From: HGM11416 sp964532155
GTDB taxonomy: Bacteria; Bacillota; Clostridia; Christensenellales; Borkfalkiaceae
NCBI GenBank assembly: GCA_964532155.1
Contig: CAZHGN010000009.1
Coordinates: 1 to 42,162, forward strand
Direction of reading: 5' to 3'
DNA: 42,162 nucleotides
Shown here: positions 32,169 through 39,396 of the stretch, one piece after another
Numbering within the stretch: position 1 is the first letter of the stretch
How the letters are laid out: each line of letters starts with the position of its first letter
Notes under the pieces: model-generated
The model's input: only the letters and a program-made list of their open reading frames with translations
What the model was told of the DNA's origin: nothing
Databases searched by the model: none
Translations under genes and position numbers: made by a program

Positions 32169-32879
32169 TCAAGAAAGGCAGGCGTCAAGGACGGTCATAA
32201 GCAAAAAACCGACGAAAAAAGCCGCTCTGCGAACACGCTCGTTACCCACGTCGGGAATAAGTTCCCTTAAGCACACGTAAAGCATAGCGCCCGCCGAAAC
32301 GGCAAGCGCCATAGGCGAAAGTATTTCGCCGCACCCTACCAAAAGCAAGCCGAGTATTCCGAAAAGCGGCTCTACCGCACCGCTTGCAACGCCGTATAAA
32401 AATGCCTTTTTGCGCCCCTTTTTCTCGACGAAAGGCAGAGCGGTCGCAAACCCTTCGGGAAAATTTTGCACGCCTATCGCCAAAGCGACGGCAAAAGCCT
32501 CCGCAAGAGAAACGCCGCTCGCCGCGAACGCAACGCCTACGGCAAGCCCTTCGGGCGCGTTGTGCAAAGTAATCGCTTTAAACACTCTGAGTTCTCCGCT
32601 ACCGCCGCCGAATATAAGTTCGGGCAGCACGATAACGGCAATGCCCAAGGTTACGCCGACCGTCAAAACGAGGCACGCGCTTTGCCCCGCCGCGCGAGCG
32701 CCTTGCGACGCGGGCAACAATAGCGACCAAAAGCACGCCGCGAGCATAACGCCGCCCGAAAAACCGTTAAGAAGTTTGTAGTCCTTGCACTTAGACGTAA
32801 TAAAAACGCACGCCGCGCCGAGTATGGTCATCGAGTAAATAAAACAAAGGGCGGCGAGTGCGTAAGCGCTATCCTTCAT
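32169..32879 (-). CDS. ZIP family metal transporter
   Basis: A 236-residue membrane protein with about eight helices of the ZIP family, which imports Zn2+, Mn2+ or Fe2+ into the cytoplasm. The two metal-binding helices are typical: ITLHNAPEGLAVGVAFA (His, Asn, Glu) and IGVQNFPEGFATALPFVEKKG (Gln, Asn, Glu). It resembles the ZupT/GufA branch. The loop between helices 3 and 4 is short and lacks a His-rich stretch. The ATG has only a distant AGGA, so the exact start is less certain. Metal specificity cannot be inferred from the sequence. Confidence 0.92.
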   Translation of the reverse strand: MKDSAYALAALCFIYSMTILGAACVFITSKCKDYKLLNGFSGGVMLAACFWSLLLPASQGARAAGQSACLVLTVGVTLGIAVIVLPELIFGGGSGELRVFKAITLHNAPEGLAVGVAFAASGVSLAEAFAVALAIGVQNFPEGFATALPFVEKKGRKKAFLYGVASGAVEPLFGILGLLLVGCGEILSPMALAVSAGAMLYVCLRELIPDVGNERVRRAAFFVGFLLMTVLDACLS

Positions 32880-32984
32880 GTTTTTTCGTTAGTATCCTAT
32901 TATAGTATATTTAATATATGATATTATGGTCAACCGATAGACCTGCTCGCAAACGTTAAAATCTTTGCAGAACGCCGCGTTTTT

Positions 32985-33027
32985 GTATAAAAAAACGCGC
33001 TATAGGTCGATTAACGCCCATAACGCG
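32985..33027 (-). terminator. Terminator of the DUF308 gene, built partly from the dispersed repeat
   Basis: On the minus strand CGCGTTAT and ATAGCGCG pair with one G-U, followed by a run of seven Ts. The right arm and loop contain repeat copy 9. Confidence 0.65.
33000..33014 (-). repeat. Dispersed repeat, copy 9
   Basis: TTAATCGACCTATAG on the minus strand, with one change at the left edge. It sits in the terminator of the DUF308 gene. Confidence 0.7.
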
Positions 33028-33045
33028 ATTTATAACGTTTATTTA

Positions 33046-33540
33046 TTATTTCAGTTTTTTACCGAACAAGGCAAGAACGCCGTCAACTATAAACATAACG
33101 CCGATTGCCACGAACAGCCAAGAAATTGCACCCGAAGAATTTGCAACGATCATAACGCCGCAAACGATCGTCAAAACACTGACGAGAAGAGTAAATATAT
33201 TTCTGCTGTTATTCAATAGGTTTACTACGCCGTAAAGAATAATTACTATACCAATAACAATCGCTATTGCTTCCGCGAACAAAACGCCGAACAGTATAGT
33301 CAGAACGCCGAGTACTATTTCCGCAAGCGCGCGAGAAGTAAGCCTTCTGCCCGAAAGAAAATCCACCGCGCCCCTGATAATTAGCAAAGCGCCGATTATC
33401 CAAACGAGCCAATTGAGCACCGCACCTTTAAAAACGCAGAACAGCACGCCGATCGCGATGTACGCGACTGCGGTTAAAATATTGTTTAAAAGCTGCTTAT
33501 CCGGTTTTACGTGATATTTAGTGTTGCCTTTTTTTGCCAT
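33046..33540 (-). CDS. DUF308 (HdeD-like) membrane protein
   Basis: A 164-residue protein with about six short hydrophobic helices in the repeating pattern of the DUF308/HdeD family. Examples are IGVLFCVFKGAVLNWLVWIIGALLIIRGAVDFLSG, EIVLGVLTILFGVLFA and LLVSVLTIVCGVMIVA. HdeD in E. coli is linked to acid stress, but the Firmicute members are uncharacterised. GAGGTG lies before the ATG. The gene sits upstream of the ZIP transporter with its own terminator between, so there is no clear operon. Confidence 0.85.
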   Translation of the reverse strand: MAKKGNTKYHVKPDKQLLNNILTAVAYIAIGVLFCVFKGAVLNWLVWIIGALLIIRGAVDFLSGRRLTSRALAEIVLGVLTILFGVLFAEAIAIVIGIVIILYGVVNLLNNSRNIFTLLVSVLTIVCGVMIVANSSGAISWLFVAIGVMFIVDGVLALFGKKLK

Positions 33541-33568
33541 GGTTTTACACCTCTTAAAAAATTCTTAT

Positions 33569-36334
33569 TTAATTAAAGCTTATGGTAAGGGTTACGTCCG
33601 AGCCGTTAGCCGCGCGAGCGATATTTACGACGAAACCCGCCGACGAACCGTTGCGCCACTTAAGTCCTTTTATCGAAGAGCCCTTTCCGATGGAATACAA
33701 GTCGTCGTTATCGCTGTAATATCCGTCTTCGATATCGTTGTTGCCGTCCGCCTCGACGAGGGCGATAAGCTTGTCTTTAGCATTCTTTTTTCCGTTGCTA
33801 TACTCATAAATGTCCCATATCGAGGCAACTTCGCTCGTCGTCATAGTTGCGTTTACATGGTACACGCGAACGCCTTCGGTAGAGAACAAACCACTGTTAC
33901 CCGCCTCGAATTCGTTAAGTCCGTCGGGCGTGTAATAGTCTATTATGAAATATTCGGAGAAGGGGCTTTCTTCGTTCTTGCATATCATAACGCAGTCACC
34001 GCTTTCGCCGAACGACCGAAGCGTTATAGCGCAGTCCGCACGGGCAACGTACGGATCCGTCCAACCGAGCAGCATCTTGGAGAACGGATTATGATCGCCG
34101 ACGTTATAGTCCATCATGTCGCCGCCACCCAAACCGCCGTTATCCTCTTTATGATCGGTACCGTAATCGTAATAGTCGTCAAGACCGAGAACGTGCCCCG
34201 TTTCGTGTATTATCGTCTCGCAGTTAAGGGCAATTTTCTTTCCGCAAGCCGGCGTTTCAAACAAGAAGTCGTAACCGAAGAACATATAAAAATCCGCTTC
34301 TTTTCCGTCGTGATATTCATAATCTTCGGTATAATATTCGTACGTAAACGCCCACCAAAAATCCGATGGCGTTTCCGCGCTTTCCGATGTACTATAGGAA
34401 ACCGGAGCAGTGTAAACGATATATAACGCGTCTATCATTCCGTCGTTATCCGAATCATATTGCGCATAGTCGATAGTATCGTCAAAATATTCGAGCGCAC
34501 CTTTGATTATTTCATATTCGGGGTTATCATCCTGTCTATTATCATATTTATTCGAGTAATAACTCGAAGATTTATTGGTGTGATAAACGTCGGTTACAGT
34601 GCCGGTAATATTGAGTTTGCCGTAAGAAGATTTATGATAATAGGAAGAAAGGCTTTCCCAACCGGTTTGTTTGCTCGTGCCGAAAAACGCCGCTTGCAAA
34701 TCGGATTTCATGTCTTCCTCTGCACCGTAATCGGTAAAATCAACGGGAATTACAAGCACTTTCGGGTTCCCTATAGAGGGCAATCCGCGAGTTATTTCTT
34801 TCTCCGCGGCGGCGGAGTCTATGGGAGTTTCGTCGCCGTAACTTAACTTAGAGTAACCGACTGTTTTTTCGAGATTAACGGTAAGCGTGGCTGAAAAATC
34901 GCCGTAAACTACCTTAACCGTATAACTGCCCGTCGCAAACGAATCGTAATCATCGCATTCCAAAACGAAATCGGACGAGGAAAGTTCGCTCTTAGCGCCG
35001 TTATCGTATTCGAGATATACGGTAATTTTTTCGTTAATATTCGAAAGCGCCGTTCCGGTAGCGAGTGTTATTTGCGTTTTATCTATTTTTATTCCGCTCG
35101 GCGTGCCCCCGGTAACCGTAAGCACGGTACTTTCGGTAAATTCGAGCTGATAACTCTTAAAACAACCTACCACTACATCTTGAAGGGAGAACGCTGAGTT
35201 GCTCTTAAGATTTTTCAGTGCGTTATACACGGCTGTACGCGTTTCGCTCGGCAGATACTTAGATAAAAATAGGGTAATTTCGTTAGTGCCGTCGCTCACG
35301 GTAACGGAATAGTTTTCGTTAGCGGTAGGGCTCGAAACAGAGCCTACGACGGACAAGCCGCCGACGTCGATATTCATCGACAAATATCTCTCGATACCGT
35401 CGAGATCCTCAACCGACTTTGCCGCTATACTGCAACCTCTGTCGAGAACGGTTATACCCGACGGATTTTTAAGTTCGGTAAGCCCTTGAAAAACTTCGAC
35501 CGTACCCGACAAGCCGACTCGGTCGCCTATAGCGCAACCGGTAGACGAAGACGAATATACGTAAACGCCGCAAACGCCGTCTGATAAATAGAAAGAATTG
35601 CCGACCACGCCTACCACGACGCCCTTAACCTCTACCGTTTGACCTTGTTCAGCGTCGTACACGGCGGATATAGTGCTGTATTCTTCTACGGACGGAACGG
35701 TAAACTTCGCGCTGTCGTAGCTGTAAAATTCCATTTCGCAAACGGTGCCGCCGTCCGCCGAAAATTCGAGGCGAACGGTAGATATGCGGCCGGACAAAGG
35801 CGAAATGGCAACGGATATTTTTTCGCAAGACTCGTAAGCGGTGCCAAGGAAGGCAAAAAGTTCGTTTTTCAAAGCGCTTTCGTCCGACGGTTCGAAAAAG
35901 CCGTCGGCTGTAGCGATATAGTTTCCGGACGAAAGATTGTCTACCTTAGCGAAAAGAAAACTGCCGAGCGCTCGAGCGTAATCGGTGTCGCCCTTGACCA
36001 ACTTCACGATAGCGGTTCCGCTCGAAGATACGATATACGGATTACCGTCGTTAGCAACGTAATATAAATCTACGCTGCTCGCACCGCTCTTTTCAAGGTA
36101 ATAATCGTCGCCGTTACGCATAAAGAAATAATTTTGCACGGTTTCGCCTTTTGTAACGCTCACCGAATAACGGTATTCCATGCCCGCTTCCGATATGGCG
36201 TCGGCAAGTTTTTCGGTTTTTCCGAGCGAGGTTGTTCCCGAATCGCTAACCGACTCGCCGCAAGCAATAAGCGAAAAGCACGTCGCAAGTGCGAAAAATG
36301 CTATCGCCAAACTCTTTAAAGTTATTTTTCTCAT
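33569..36334 (-). CDS. Large M6-type metalloprotease lipoprotein
   Basis: A 921-residue secreted lipoprotein (lipobox LIAC, lipidated Cys near residue 25). An N-terminal region of about 200 residues has no clear family. About residues 226-300 look like an OB-type domain (QTVEVKGVVVGVVGNSFYLS, GDRVGLSGTV). About 413-490 form a bacterial Ig-like domain (IKIDKTQITLATGTAL to YTVKVVYGDFSATL). The catalytic domain begins with VLVIPVDFTDY (about 525), has a calcium-like loop DSDNDGMIDA, and the zinc motif HETGHVLGLDDYYDYG (HExxHxxGxxD, near residue 710). This is the metzincin-type site of the M6 (InhA) group. I start it at ATG, because AGGAG is correctly placed. An upstream GTG overlaps it. Confidence 0.9.
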   Translation of the reverse strand: MRKITLKSLAIAFFALATCFSLIACGESVSDSGTTSLGKTEKLADAISEAGMEYRYSVSVTKGETVQNYFFMRNGDDYYLEKSGASSVDLYYVANDGNPYIVSSSGTAIVKLVKGDTDYARALGSFLFAKVDNLSSGNYIATADGFFEPSDESALKNELFAFLGTAYESCEKISVAISPLSGRISTVRLEFSADGGTVCEMEFYSYDSAKFTVPSVEEYSTISAVYDAEQGQTVEVKGVVVGVVGNSFYLSDGVCGVYVYSSSSTGCAIGDRVGLSGTVEVFQGLTELKNPSGITVLDRGCSIAAKSVEDLDGIERYLSMNIDVGGLSVVGSVSSPTANENYSVTVSDGTNEITLFLSKYLPSETRTAVYNALKNLKSNSAFSLQDVVVGCFKSYQLEFTESTVLTVTGGTPSGIKIDKTQITLATGTALSNINEKITVYLEYDNGAKSELSSSDFVLECDDYDSFATGSYTVKVVYGDFSATLTVNLEKTVGYSKLSYGDETPIDSAAAEKEITRGLPSIGNPKVLVIPVDFTDYGAEEDMKSDLQAAFFGTSKQTGWESLSSYYHKSSYGKLNITGTVTDVYHTNKSSSYYSNKYDNRQDDNPEYEIIKGALEYFDDTIDYAQYDSDNDGMIDALYIVYTAPVSYSTSESAETPSDFWWAFTYEYYTEDYEYHDGKEADFYMFFGYDFLFETPACGKKIALNCETIIHETGHVLGLDDYYDYGTDHKEDNGGLGGGDMMDYNVGDHNPFSKMLLGWTDPYVARADCAITLRSFGESGDCVMICKNEESPFSEYFIIDYYTPDGLNEFEAGNSGLFSTEGVRVYHVNATMTTSEVASIWDIYEYSNGKKNAKDKLIALVEADGNNDIEDGYYSDNDDLYSIGKGSSIKGLKWRNGSSAGFVVNIARAANGSDVTLTISFN

Positions 36335-36415
36335 AGGCACTCCTACGATTTTAGTCGAAAAATTACGTTTCGGTGCATGTCTATCGGGGGCGCAAGCACC
36401 TTTAACCGCTTTTAC

Positions 36416-36444
36416 ATTATATCATTTTTTATTCATCGTTTCAA
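36416..36444 (-). promoter_or_regulatory. Promoter of the M6 metalloprotease gene
   Basis: On the minus strand, TTGAAA (36439-36444), 17 bp and TATAAT (36416-36421). Confidence 0.7.
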
Positions 36445-36579
36445 TCGTTTTAAATAAAATTCTTTTGATTTTCGTTATTTTCTCACTACGCAAAAGAGTA
36501 AAAAACGACGGTAAAGACAAAAACACGCCGACGTTCAAAAAAAACGAGCGCACAAATTGGCGTTTGTTAGCCTAAAGGT

Positions 36580-36608
36580 TTGCACTTTTCGGCATTTGTT
36601 GGTATAAT
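36580..36608 (+). promoter_or_regulatory. Promoter of the lipoprotein gene at 36671
   Basis: TTGCAC (36580-36585), 17 bp and TATAAT (36603-36608). Confidence 0.65.
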
Positions 36609-36638
36609 TTAATAAAAAAAGGAAACGAAAAAGGCGAA

Positions 36639-36674
36639 ATGCTTTTTCTTCCGAAACTAAACGGTATAAAATGA
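36639..36674 (+). CDS. Putative 11-residue leader peptide (uORF)
   Basis: ATG (36639) preceded by AAGG at four bases encodes MLFLPKLNGIK and stops at TGA (36672-36674). The stop overlaps the ATG of the following lipoprotein gene in an ATGA arrangement. The lipoprotein ATG has no ribosome site of its own, so reinitiation after this short frame would explain its translation. Chance is possible for so short a frame. Confidence 0.4.
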   Translation: MLFLPKLNGIK

Positions 36675-37666
36675 AACTTTTTAAAAAAATAACCTTAGCA
36701 CTAATCACCTGCGCGACAGCGTTTTCTTGCGCTTGCACGTCAAGCGGCACCGTGACGTCCACGCTGTTCGGCGGCTCGTTCTGGCTATCTTCTTCCGAGG
36801 TTAGCGAAGTGGCGCAGGTAAACGAAACTTGCGTTTACGATTTTTCGCTTGTCGATCTTCGCGAGGGACTGACCGCCGACTTAACGGACGAAAGCAAGCT
36901 TGTAACCACACTCACCAACGTAACCGAGGGAGATAAACAATATTATAAATTCACCACCGAGCTTACCGTAAAGGGCAGTTACTCTTACGGCGGCAAAGTT
37001 ATTCCCGTGGACGACAAAATTACCTCCGAATGCCTTTTCTCCGGAATAAACAAGCAATTCCAACCGTATAAAAGCACCAAGAGTGCGACTATCGTTTCGC
37101 CCTACGGACTTGACGGAATAAGCTTTACTTATACGGCGTACACCATAACCACCGAATACGACGGCTCGACGGCGCACGCAATCGTTACCCCGGGCGAAAA
37201 AATAAGCGAAGAACTGAAATTGCTCGGCGTTACCGAAAACTTGCCCGCCGCAACCGACAAGAAGTACGAAAAACTTAAAAGTCCGTTTATAGACAACGAA
37301 ATCACTTTATTCTTCCCGAGAGCGGCTAACCTCACCGCAGGCTTTAGCGCAACCTATTACACGTTGGACGCCCTTTCGCAAAAAACTCACACGATGAAAC
37401 TTTCGGTCGACTCCGAAAAAGGCTCGTCCGAAATTAAAGTTCCCGCATACTCATATAATAATATGGCTGCAACCGAAACGTCGTTCGCGTGCTTTAACGC
37501 ATCCGTTTCCATCAGCGATTTCTTCTCCGGCACGCCCGTAAATCTCTATTACGCGGCGGCGGGCAACAAAAACGAAAACAGAAGAAGACTTATAAAAATG
37601 GAATCGGTTATGCCCTATTCGGTCGGAACGCAAATCCTGCTTTTATCGTCGGTAACGTCGGCGTGA
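36671..37666 (+). CDS. Predicted lipoprotein, function unknown
   Basis: I do not recognise this 331-residue protein. It begins with a signal peptide and an imperfect lipobox (cysteines at residues 20 and 22 in AFSCAC), followed by a Ser/Thr-rich linker (SSGTVTSTLFGGSFWLSSSE). The remainder is rich in beta strands and Thr/Ser/Tyr residues (for example LVTTLTNVTEGDKQYYKFTT, HAIVTPGEKISEELKLLG and ATYYTLDALSQKTHTMKL). No catalytic motif stands out. It may be a binding or structural surface protein. No Shine-Dalgarno sequence is visible directly before the ATG, and a short upstream frame overlaps it. Confidence 0.75.
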   Translation: MKLFKKITLALITCATAFSCACTSSGTVTSTLFGGSFWLSSSEVSEVAQVNETCVYDFSLVDLREGLTADLTDESKLVTTLTNVTEGDKQYYKFTTELTVKGSYSYGGKVIPVDDKITSECLFSGINKQFQPYKSTKSATIVSPYGLDGISFTYTAYTITTEYDGSTAHAIVTPGEKISEELKLLGVTENLPAATDKKYEKLKSPFIDNEITLFFPRAANLTAGFSATYYTLDALSQKTHTMKLSVDSEKGSSEIKVPAYSYNNMAATETSFACFNASVSISDFFSGTPVNLYYAAAGNKNENRRRLIKMESVMPYSVGTQILLLSSVTSA

Positions 37667-37768
37667 CCGTTCGGCTCGTTTAAGCCTTAATTGCGGCATG
37701 CTTACCGCGCGGCGGCAAAAATACGACGCAAAACAAAAACAAGTTTGTAAAAAATAAAAATATTAAAA

Positions 37769-37962
37769 GGCTATAGCAAAGGCGTTTGCTCCGCTATGCC
37801 GAAAAACACTGCTATGAAAGAAACGGAAGTACCTCGAAGTAAGCAAAACGCTTACGCACAACCGAATATTCCGCACGTTCCTCGGCGCTGACGTAGCCGT
37901 TTTTTCCGCATGAGAAAAATTCTTCGTCTCGCCGTGCACTCCGTGCGGCGGGGCGTTTTTTA
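37769..37962 (+). promoter_or_regulatory. Candidate metal-responsive attenuator leader of the mgtE pair
   Basis: A leader with several hairpins: 37769-37800 (inner AGCAAA/TTTGCT), 37839-37855 (GTAAGC/GCTTAC) and 37862-37885 (CCGA/TCGG), with GGCTA (37769) able to pair with TAGCC (37894). An intrinsic terminator follows, CGTCTCGCC (37925-37933) with GGCGGGGCG (37947-37955) and Ts. GGCGCTGACG (37884-37893) can instead pair with CGTCTCGCC, an antiterminator. The ribosome site AAGGAGG follows at 37973. This fits a riboswitch that switches mgtE off, as the M-box does for Mg2+, but the sequence does not clearly match that consensus. Confidence 0.55.
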
Positions 37963-37985
37963 TACTCTTTTTAAGGAGGATTAAA

Positions 37986-39383
37986 ATGATCGACGAAGAA
38001 TTGAACGCAACGACCTCTGCAAGAAATTTCGAGCAAGAGATCGCCAACTTAATAAAAAGCGGTTATACCGAGGAGCGCACGAAAGAACTGCTCGCGGACT
38101 ACCATGACAACGACGTCGCGCGCGCACTTCCTCTGCTTACCAAAGCCGAAAGACGTCTGCTTTATTACGCGCTCGGCATAGACAGACTATCCGACGTCTT
38201 TACTTACATCGACGATCCCGAACCGTATATCGAAGAAGTCGGCTCGGACAAAGCCGCCGACATAGTAGAGAGCATGGACTCTGACGACGCCGCCGACGTT
38301 TTGGGCGAGCTGGACGAGAACAAAAAACAAGATATAATAAGGCTAATGGACGAGGATAGCGCGCGTGATTTAAAGCTACTCGAACATTACAACGAGGACA
38401 GCGTAGGCTCGCGCATGACAAACGACTTCGTTTCGGTTGAAAAATCGTGCGGGGTGAAAGATGCGATGAAACGCATTATTGACGAGGCGGCGGAAAAGGA
38501 CAACCTCTCCACGGTATTCGTCACCGACGGCGGCGTTTATTGCGGCGCGTTCAAGCTGAAAGATCTCGTTATAGCAAGGAGCACTACGCCGCTCGACGAT
38601 ATAGTAACGACCTCGTTCCCCTTTCTTTACGCCGACGACAAAATAGCCGACGTTTTATCCGATCTTAAAGGCTATTCCGAAGCCTGTTTGCCGGTTTTAG
38701 ATGGCGATAATCGACTTATAGGCGCATTAACGAGCGCAGACGTCGTTGAAGCGGTCGACGAAGAAATGAGCGAGGACTACGCAAAACTCGCCGGTCTTTC
38801 GGTAAGCGACAACCAAGACGACGGCGTTGGAAAAAACATGCTCAAGCGCTTGCCTTGGCTCATTGTTTTGCTCGTACTCGACCTTTTTATCGGCGCGTAC
38901 ACCGGCATATTCGAGGCGGCAATCGTGGGGCTCCCCTTCCTCGTTTGCTTTCAGCAAATGATCTCGGGCATGAGTGGCAACGTCGGAACGCAGTCGCTCG
39001 CCGTTTCGGTAAGAGTTTTGTCGCAAGGAGCGGACGGCAAAAAAATGCGCAAGCTCGTATTTAAAGAGTTTTCGGTAGGATTGTTGAACGGACTCGTTAT
39101 GGGCTTTCTATCCGCAATCGTCGTTTGCGTGTTTTGTTTTTTGACCAAAAACGCGGGCATGGATTTTTCATCGGCACTGACGGCGGGGCTTGCGGTAGGC
39201 ACGGCAATGCTCGCTTCGGCAACCGTTTCTTCGCTCACCGGCACGCTCGTTCCGATATTCTTTTATAAAGTCAAAATCGATCCGGCAGTCGCGTCGGGAC
39301 CGCTCATTACCACTATAAACGACCTCGCCGCGATAACCGTATACTACGGCTTGGCAATGCTGTTCTTTATGAATTTGTTATAA
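37986..39383 (+). CDS. mgtE: Magnesium transporter MgtE, first copy
   Basis: A 465-residue Mg2+ channel-type transporter. The N-terminal superhelical domain (about residues 20-135, with DDPEPYIEEVGSDKAADIVE and ELDENKKQDIIRLMDEDSA) is followed by two CBS domains (about 140-270), which close the pore when cytoplasmic Mg2+ is high. The channel part (about 290-465) has the MSGNVGTQSLAVSVRVL helix and the terminal DPAVASGPLITTINDLAAITVYYGLA, both pore-lining hallmarks. AAGGAGG precedes the ATG. The tandem second copy starts 13 bp downstream. The leader upstream probably controls both. The CBS-2 segment DNRLIGALTSADVVEAV is encoded over an exact copy of the dispersed repeat. Confidence 0.96.
   Translation: MIDEELNATTSARNFEQEIANLIKSGYTEERTKELLADYHDNDVARALPLLTKAERRLLYYALGIDRLSDVFTYIDDPEPYIEEVGSDKAADIVESMDSDDAADVLGELDENKKQDIIRLMDEDSARDLKLLEHYNEDSVGSRMTNDFVSVEKSCGVKDAMKRIIDEAAEKDNLSTVFVTDGGVYCGAFKLKDLVIARSTTPLDDIVTTSFPFLYADDKIADVLSDLKGYSEACLPVLDGDNRLIGALTSADVVEAVDEEMSEDYAKLAGLSVSDNQDDGVGKNMLKRLPWLIVLLVLDLFIGAYTGIFEAAIVGLPFLVCFQQMISGMSGNVGTQSLAVSVRVLSQGADGKKMRKLVFKEFSVGLLNGLVMGFLSAIVVCVFCFLTKNAGMDFSSALTAGLAVGTAMLASATVSSLTGTLVPIFFYKVKIDPAVASGPLITTINDLAAITVYYGLAMLFFMNLL
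38707..38721 (+). repeat. Dispersed 15-bp repeat, copy 10 (inside mgtE 1)
   Basis: ATAATCGACTTATAG within the CBS-2 codons for DNRLIG. The protein sequence is a normal CBS motif, so conservation could be due to the protein, but the nucleotide identity exceeds what the code requires. Confidence 0.75.
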
Positions 39384-39396
39384 GGAGGAGGGAAAA

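Noticed and set aside
37769..37900. Canonical M-box magnesium riboswitch
   Set aside because: A few elements are reminiscent (GCCGAAAAA, a CCG/CGG pairing, a variable hairpin), but the conserved GGTGAGGCTCC start and GCTAAAGCTC end are missing, so I only call a candidate leader.
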